Shown: in pieces, positions 59,854 to 64,000 of the stretch
Position numbering within the stretch: position 1 is the stretch's first letter
How the letters are laid out: the number at the start of each line of letters is the position of its first letter
NCBI RefSeq assembly: GCF_013369385.1
Contig: NZ_SZTO01000010.1
Span: 248,001-312,000, forward strand
Origin: Vibrio sp. 05-20-BW147
Lineage (GTDB): Bacteria; Pseudomonadota; Gammaproteobacteria; Enterobacterales; Vibrionaceae
Length of the DNA stretch: 64,000 bases
Reading direction: 5' to 3'
Translations under genes and position numbers: made by a program
Notes under the pieces: generated by a model
Database searches by the model: none
Seen by the model: the letters and a program-made list of their open reading frames with translations, nothing else
Told to the model about the DNA's origin: nothing

Positions 59854-60417
59854 GTGGCAATATTTAAAATATTCGGAAAGAAAACCTCTGACACTCCGGT
59901 CAATACGGAAATGGACAGACAAAAAAAATACGAAGCGCTTGTAAGAGCCTATCACCGAGATTTGTATCGCTATGCGTACTGGCTTTGCAAAGATCAATCT
60001 GTAGCAGAAGATCTCGTGCAAGAAACCTGCCTCAGAGCTTGGAAATCTCTCGATAGCCTGCAAGACGAAAAGGCCGCAAAATCTTGGCTCATTACCATAT
60101 TGAGACGAGAGAATGCTCGTCGTTTTGAAAGAAAGCAATTCGATCTCGTGGACATCGAAGATTATGGCAACGAAGCCAAAGTCAATGATGATGACCACCA
60201 CCAGCAAGAATGGCTGCAAGCGCAAATCATGAAATTGGATATCGAATATCGAGAGCCGCTGTTTCTTCAAGTTGTTGGTGGGTTTAGTGGTGATGAGATA
60301 AGCGATATTTTGGATTTAAACAAAAATACGGTGATGACACGTTTGTTTCGCGCCAGAAACCAACTGAAAGAACTGTTAGACTCAGACCAAACTCAAAGGG
60401 GGCAAAAAAATGGATGA
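59854..60417 (+). CDS. ECF-type RNA polymerase sigma factor
   Basis: 187 residues if translation begins at the GTG at 59854, which has GGAGG 5 bases upstream. An ATG four codons earlier (59842) gives 191 residues but has no suitable ribosome site. Sigma-70 region 2 is in LVRAYHRDLYRYAYWLCKDQ and SVAEDLVQETCLRAWKSL. Region 4 is in EYREPLFLQVVGGFSGDEIS and LNKNTVMTRLFRARNQLKEL. There is no region 3, so it is group IV (ECF). It is not the rseA-linked RpoE. The next gene overlaps its end by 8 bases, a typical sigma/anti-sigma arrangement. Confidence 0.9.
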   Translation: MAIFKIFGKKTSDTPVNTEMDRQKKYEALVRAYHRDLYRYAYWLCKDQSVAEDLVQETCLRAWKSLDSLQDEKAAKSWLITILRRENARRFERKQFDLVDIEDYGNEAKVNDDDHHQQEWLQAQIMKLDIEYREPLFLQVVGGFSGDEISDILDLNKNTVMTRLFRARNQLKELLDSDQTQRGQKNG

Positions 60418-61141
60418 TTTAGAATTTCGTCGCCGTATTTTGTCGGACCCGAAAAGCCGTGACCAAGAGATTTTGCAAGCACTCGATAGCAGTGACTCCA
60501 ATGCAAAGTTTGCTCAAGATGTGCTGGATTTGGATGCGCAAATCAAACAAGCGATGAAAGTGGAAGTGCCGGAAGAGCTTGTTGACAAAATCTTGCTTAA
60601 GCAAACCTCTTACGCAAGTGAGGATAAAATCGTCAGACCGAGTTTCGTCCGCAAAGCCATGGCCCTTGCCGCCTCTTTTGCGTTTACCGCTGGTTTACTG
60701 GTTGGACAAATTAACTGGGGCAACTTATTGGTTTCACCGGCGCAAGCAAGCCTAGCAGACACCGCGATACAGCATGTTGTTGCTGAAAGTGCCTTTGTAC
60801 GACACATTGATGAGCAAGTCACGTCCATACAGATCAACGCCAAGTTATCACCATTGGAGTATTACTTTAATGATAACTTCCCGTATCACGTGTACTACCT
60901 CAATCACTGTGGTTTTGGCCATACCAATGCACTGCACATGATTTTCCAAGGAGAGAAAGGCAAGATTACGCTGTTTATCGCCCCAATTAAGAGCTCAGCA
61001 GAAGCGGATTTCGCCAAAGATGGTATGAATGGCATTATCGTTCCTGTTGGGGATACCAGCTTAATCTTGGTGGGTGAAAACGGCGAAGAGACAAAGAAAT
61101 TTGCTGACAAACTGGCACCAATGATTAAACCGCTCGTTTAA
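60410..61141 (+). CDS. DUF3379 membrane protein, possible anti-sigma factor
   Basis: 243 residues. An N-terminal cytoplasmic part (1-80, acidic, with MDDLEFRRRILSDPKSRD) is followed by one membrane segment (about 84-105, AMALAASFAFTAGLLVGQ) and a C-terminal periplasmic part (about 110-243) with ESAFVRHIDEQV and HCGFGHTNALHMIFQGEKGK. The family matches DUF3379 by recollection. The 8-base overlap with the sigma gene and the single-pass topology suggest it holds the sigma factor at the membrane. No zinc-binding HXXXCXXC motif is seen in the N-terminal part. Confidence 0.8.
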   Translation: MDDLEFRRRILSDPKSRDQEILQALDSSDSNAKFAQDVLDLDAQIKQAMKVEVPEELVDKILLKQTSYASEDKIVRPSFVRKAMALAASFAFTAGLLVGQINWGNLLVSPAQASLADTAIQHVVAESAFVRHIDEQVTSIQINAKLSPLEYYFNDNFPYHVYYLNHCGFGHTNALHMIFQGEKGKITLFIAPIKSSAEADFAKDGMNGIIVPVGDTSLILVGENGEETKKFADKLAPMIKPLV

Positions 61142-61157
61142 TCGCTATTTCACCGTC

Positions 61158-61193
61158 AAAAGCCGCAAGTTACCGCTAACTTGCGGCTTTTTG
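61158..61193 (+). terminator. Terminator of the sigma/DUF3379 operon
   Basis: AAAGCCGCAAGTTA and TAACTTGCGGCTTT form a perfect 14-bp stem with a 4-base loop, followed by TTGCTTT, 17 bases after the stop. Confidence 0.9.
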
Positions 61194-61429
61194 CTTTATT
61201 AATTCACACAAAATCATTCACCAAAACAATGCCTATAGAGTTAAAACTCTATTTTATGCGTTTTAGCTGCTTATTCCTGCCAGATATCCGCCAATTTTGC
61301 AATTTTCATTCATTTTAACTCAATGGTCGGATTTGTATCTGCTACGCTTACGACTAGGATCAGCCACCAACTGAGCAAATGCTCAAAAACAACGCCCATT
61401 TAGAGGCGGTAACAAAAAGGAATAATGAA

Positions 61430-62734
61430 ATGACTCAGAACATGCGTCTGTTTAAAAAGTCTCTTCTCGCAGTGACTGTTGCATTGGCTTCAGGCCAAAC
61501 AATGGCAGCAGGTTTCCAGCTTAACGCACAATCTGCAACAGGTCTCGGCCGTGCTTTTGCCGGCGATGCCGTCATTGCAGATAACGCCTCCGTCATGGCG
61601 CGCAACCCTGCCGCGATGGCACTTTTCGATGATATGGAGCTGTCGCTAGGCTTTGTTTCCATTACATCAAAGATCAAAGTAAAAGATGCTCAATATTCAC
61701 AGAACAATCTAGTTGTTCAAGGAATGTCATATACGAGCGAATCAAATTACGGCGATGCTGGTGATACTTCCATTGCGCCTAATATTCACCTGATTGTGCC
61801 AGTGAATGAACAGTTCGCTTGGGGTGTTAATGCATACACCAACTTTGGCACCAAAACAGAGTTTGATGATTCTTTTGTTGGTACAGAATATGGCGGTTTG
61901 ACAGACGTAAAGAGTATGAACCTTGGTTTAGCCGGTTCTTACCGCGTCAATGAGCAGCTAAGCTTTGGTCTGGGTTTAGATTTGATCTACGGTAAAGGCA
62001 AGCTTCAGAGATCGATGCGAGTATACCACCCAGCCAACGGTGCTGTACTACAGACACAAACCGCGTTGGATGCCGATGCTGATGGCTGGGCGCTTGGTTT
62101 CAACTTGGGTACCGTCTACGAGCTTGATGAAGATAACCGCTTTGGTTTCTCCTACCGATACAGCCCAGATTTAGAAGCGGATGGCAAAGTCAATTACGTT
62201 GGTTCAGGTAAAGGTGAGATTGACGATACTTTGATCATGCCTCTGCCAGATATGGCTGAGTTTTCTGGCTACCATCGCTTGAATGAGCAGTTCGCTGTTC
62301 ACTATAGTGTGCAATGGATCGGCTGGGCGGAGTTCGATAAGCTGGAAGCGAAAAAAAGCGGCGTGCTAAATGAGTACCAATGGCAAGACGGCATGCACTA
62401 TTCAATCGGTGGTACTTATTTCCTAAACCAAGATTGGACATTACGTGCTGGTTACATGTATGACACCAGCGCACAAGACCAGATTACCTCGGTTTCAGTA
62501 CCAGATTCAGATCGCCAATGGTTGTCTGCCGGTTTCACATATCATATTGATCAAAAATCGAACATCGATTTCGGTTTCACCTACTTGATGGGTGAAGATG
62601 TTAAGGTATCGGAAAGCACCGACTTAACCCCTGCGGGCTCAGGCCTGCCAGCTAACACCGTAGGCACGACGTTCACTGGTACAACACATGCGGACGCAAT
62701 TCTAGTCGGCTTACAATACAGCCGTTCGTTCTAA
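61430..62734 (+). CDS. fadL: Long-chain fatty acid outer-membrane transporter FadL (copy 1)
   Basis: 434 residues from MTQNMRLFKKSLLAVTVALA. AAGGA lies 8 bases upstream, and an in-frame ATG 17 codons earlier is rejected. A signal peptide is cleaved after TMA-A. The mature N-terminus AGFQLNAQSATGLGRAFAG with VMARNPAAMA is the FadL hatch signature, and the protein ends in a C-terminal Phe. It admits long-chain fatty acids to the periplasm. It is followed by a second fadL, as in V. cholerae. Confidence 0.95.
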   Translation: MTQNMRLFKKSLLAVTVALASGQTMAAGFQLNAQSATGLGRAFAGDAVIADNASVMARNPAAMALFDDMELSLGFVSITSKIKVKDAQYSQNNLVVQGMSYTSESNYGDAGDTSIAPNIHLIVPVNEQFAWGVNAYTNFGTKTEFDDSFVGTEYGGLTDVKSMNLGLAGSYRVNEQLSFGLGLDLIYGKGKLQRSMRVYHPANGAVLQTQTALDADADGWALGFNLGTVYELDEDNRFGFSYRYSPDLEADGKVNYVGSGKGEIDDTLIMPLPDMAEFSGYHRLNEQFAVHYSVQWIGWAEFDKLEAKKSGVLNEYQWQDGMHYSIGGTYFLNQDWTLRAGYMYDTSAQDQITSVSVPDSDRQWLSAGFTYHIDQKSNIDFGFTYLMGEDVKVSESTDLTPAGSGLPANTVGTTFTGTTHADAILVGLQYSRSF

Positions 62735-62761
62735 TTTTAGATTAGAGCAAACCTCTATGCT

Positions 62762-62790
62762 AAAGGGCTGGTCTACCAGCCCTTTTTCTT
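62762..62790 (+). terminator. Terminator after the first fadL
   Basis: AAAGGGCTGG and CCAGCCCTTT arms with a 4-base loop, followed by TTCTTTATTTT, about 27 bases after the stop. The remaining gap to the second fadL (62791-63034) is AT-rich; its promoter must be there but was not assigned. Confidence 0.85.
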
Positions 62791-63034
62791 TATTTTCCCT
62801 ACTGCATCTCACTATTTCAGAGCACAACTGTTTGCTGGATTGGCCATTTCATTACACGCGTGTACGCTCAAATTTCAAAACAAGCCGATAACAAACAGAA
62901 CGTTAACGAGATAAACTTTATATTTTTAGATAAATACTCTAAATACACTGTTTTATTGGCATTTGGTTTTTAAAGTATTTACTCAAGATCTACAATCCGT
63001 TCCCACATATCCACTTTTTCAGCGAACAAACATA

Positions 63035-64000
63035 ATGAAAACCAACAAGACTCTTCTATCTACAGCCGTCGCTTTTGGCCTACTTTCTAGTGCCAATCTT
63101 GCCAATGCTGCAGGCTTCCAACTAGCAGAATACTCGGCAACAGGCCTTGGCCGCGCATACGCGGGTGAAGCTGCGATGGCAGACAACGCAAGCGCACAGT
63201 GGCGTAACCCTGCGATGCTAACCTACCTAGAGGGTACACAAGTCTCTGTTGGCGCGATTTATGTGAACCCAAATATTGATGTGGAAGGCGAAGTTCGCCA
63301 TCCGATGCACGGAAATACTGCGGCAAGCTCTGAAGATTTTGCCCACGACGCAATTATTCCAAACCTTTACATCTCACACCGTTACAATGATCAACTTGCG
63401 ATTGGTTTTGCACTAGGCACCAACTACGGTATGGAAACTGACCTAGGCAAAGATTTCACTGCCTCTCATTTCGGCAACGAAGCCAGCGTGATCAGTAAAG
63501 AAGCGAACTTAAACCTCGCTTACCAACTGAATGAGCAGTTCAGCATTGGCGGTGGTGTTCGCTACATTATTGCTGAAGGTAGCTTTGGTGCTACAGCACC
63601 AAAAAAGAATATTTTGGGCGTTCAACAAGGCACTACTCTAAAATATATGGAAGGTGATGACACCGCGTGGGGTTGGCAAATTGGCTCCGCATGGCAGATC
63701 AACGAAAATCATCGTGTAGGCTTTACCTACAAATCTGAAGTAGAACTAAAATTGGAAGGCCATGCTGAAGGGTTTGGCTTCAATAAAATCCTTGGAGACA
63801 CCCGAGATTTCTACGATACAGGCAGTATGACTCTATCACTACCAGCAACAGCCGAACTTGCAAGCTTCCACCAGCTTTCTGAACAGCTAGCGCTACATAC
63901 CAGTATTAACTGGACAGACTGGAGCAGTTTTAAAGAACTTTATGCCGATTTAGACAACAATCCAGGCTCGACGGTTAAAGAAGAACACTGGAAAGACAAC
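63035..64000 (+). CDS. fadL: Long-chain fatty acid outer-membrane transporter FadL (copy 2, 3' end outside window)
   Basis: 322 codons are open from ATG at 63035 to the window edge with no stop. The signal peptide MKTNKTLLSTAVAFGLLSSA ends near ANA-A. The mature start AGFQLAEYSATGLGRAYAGE with QWRNPAMLTYLEG is a FadL hatch signature, clearly homologous to but diverged from copy 1. Strand repeats such as NLYISHRYNDQLAIGFALGT are outer-membrane barrel segments. Its different sequence suggests a different substrate range. Confidence 0.93.
   Translation, partial: MKTNKTLLSTAVAFGLLSSANLANAAGFQLAEYSATGLGRAYAGEAAMADNASAQWRNPAMLTYLEGTQVSVGAIYVNPNIDVEGEVRHPMHGNTAASSEDFAHDAIIPNLYISHRYNDQLAIGFALGTNYGMETDLGKDFTASHFGNEASVISKEANLNLAYQLNEQFSIGGGVRYIIAEGSFGATAPKKNILGVQQGTTLKYMEGDDTAWGWQIGSAWQINENHRVGFTYKSEVELKLEGHAEGFGFNKILGDTRDFYDTGSMTLSLPATAELASFHQLSEQLALHTSINWTDWSSFKELYADLDNNPGSTVKEEHWKDN

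Noticed and set aside
59821..60270. 149-residue open frame on the minus strand
   Set aside because: It is opposite the ECF sigma factor gene, whose conserved region 2 and 4 motifs show which strand is coding.

Overview
The window is a chromosomal segment from a Vibrio species, most likely of the V. vulnificus / V. parahaemolyticus group. The signs are a sheathed-polar-flagellum locus with three tandem flagellin genes next to flgKL, the flgOP/flgT genes, a porin-ligA-zipA-cysZ-cysK-ptsHI-crr block like that of V. cholerae chromosome 1, and gammaproteobacterial gene content throughout. Species assignment is inference. No tRNA, rRNA, CRISPR array, insertion sequence or prophage was seen.

Layout. 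1-1015: 3' end of an unrecognised AT-rich gene, then empty AT-rich DNA. 1066-10798: a porin (probably the chitoporin by synteny), ligA and zipA on the minus strand, then cysZ, cysK and ptsH-ptsI-crr on the plus strand. 10876-32915: polar flagellar region 1. On the minus strand this runs cheV, cheR, flgB-C-D-E, flgF-G-H-I-J, flgK-L, flaC, flaD, flaE; on the plus strand flgA, flgM, flgN; then flgO-flgP (minus) and flgT (plus). 32977-35663: a DUF2066 protein and the uracil permease uraA. 35771-47407: pgm, seqA, ybfF, a DUF2788 gene, fldA, a DUF4442 gene, fur, glnS, nagE, nagA, nagC. This is close to the E. coli pgm-to-nag gene order, but nagB is absent. 47497-55585: a CPA2 antiporter, aroC, prmB, smrB, sixA and a large M16 (insulinase-type) peptidase. 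55679-64000: fatty-acid metabolism, with fadJ-fadI, an intergenic region holding a candidate small RNA, an ECF-type sigma factor with an overlapping DUF3379 gene, and two tandem fadL genes, the second cut by the window edge.

How the genes work together. The flagellar block carries readable sigma-54 sites before flgB, flgF, flgK and flgT, and a weaker one before flaC. Sigma-28 sites lie before flaD and flgM. This fits the Vibrio class III / class IV hierarchy and splits the hook-basal-body genes into at least flgBCDE, flgFGHIJ and flgKL units. A second theme is sugar and chitin-monomer uptake: the probable chitoporin, the general PTS proteins, a NagE that lacks its own IIA domain (so EIIA-Glc, encoded by crr in the same window, is the likely donor), NagA and the NagC regulator, with a CRP-like site in the nagE/nagA intergenic region. 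A third theme is fatty-acid uptake and beta-oxidation, with a FadR-like site before fadI.

The most interesting undescribed candidate is a roughly 160-nt RNA on the minus strand at about 59292-59454. It has a strong terminator, two clear hairpins, a TATAGT -10 element and an FNR-like palindrome centred about 41 bases upstream of the predicted start. It resembles the enterobacterial anaerobic small RNA FnrS in design. Also notable are two abutting perfect tandem arrays (9 x 7 bp and 10 x 8 bp) between cheR and the flgB promoter.
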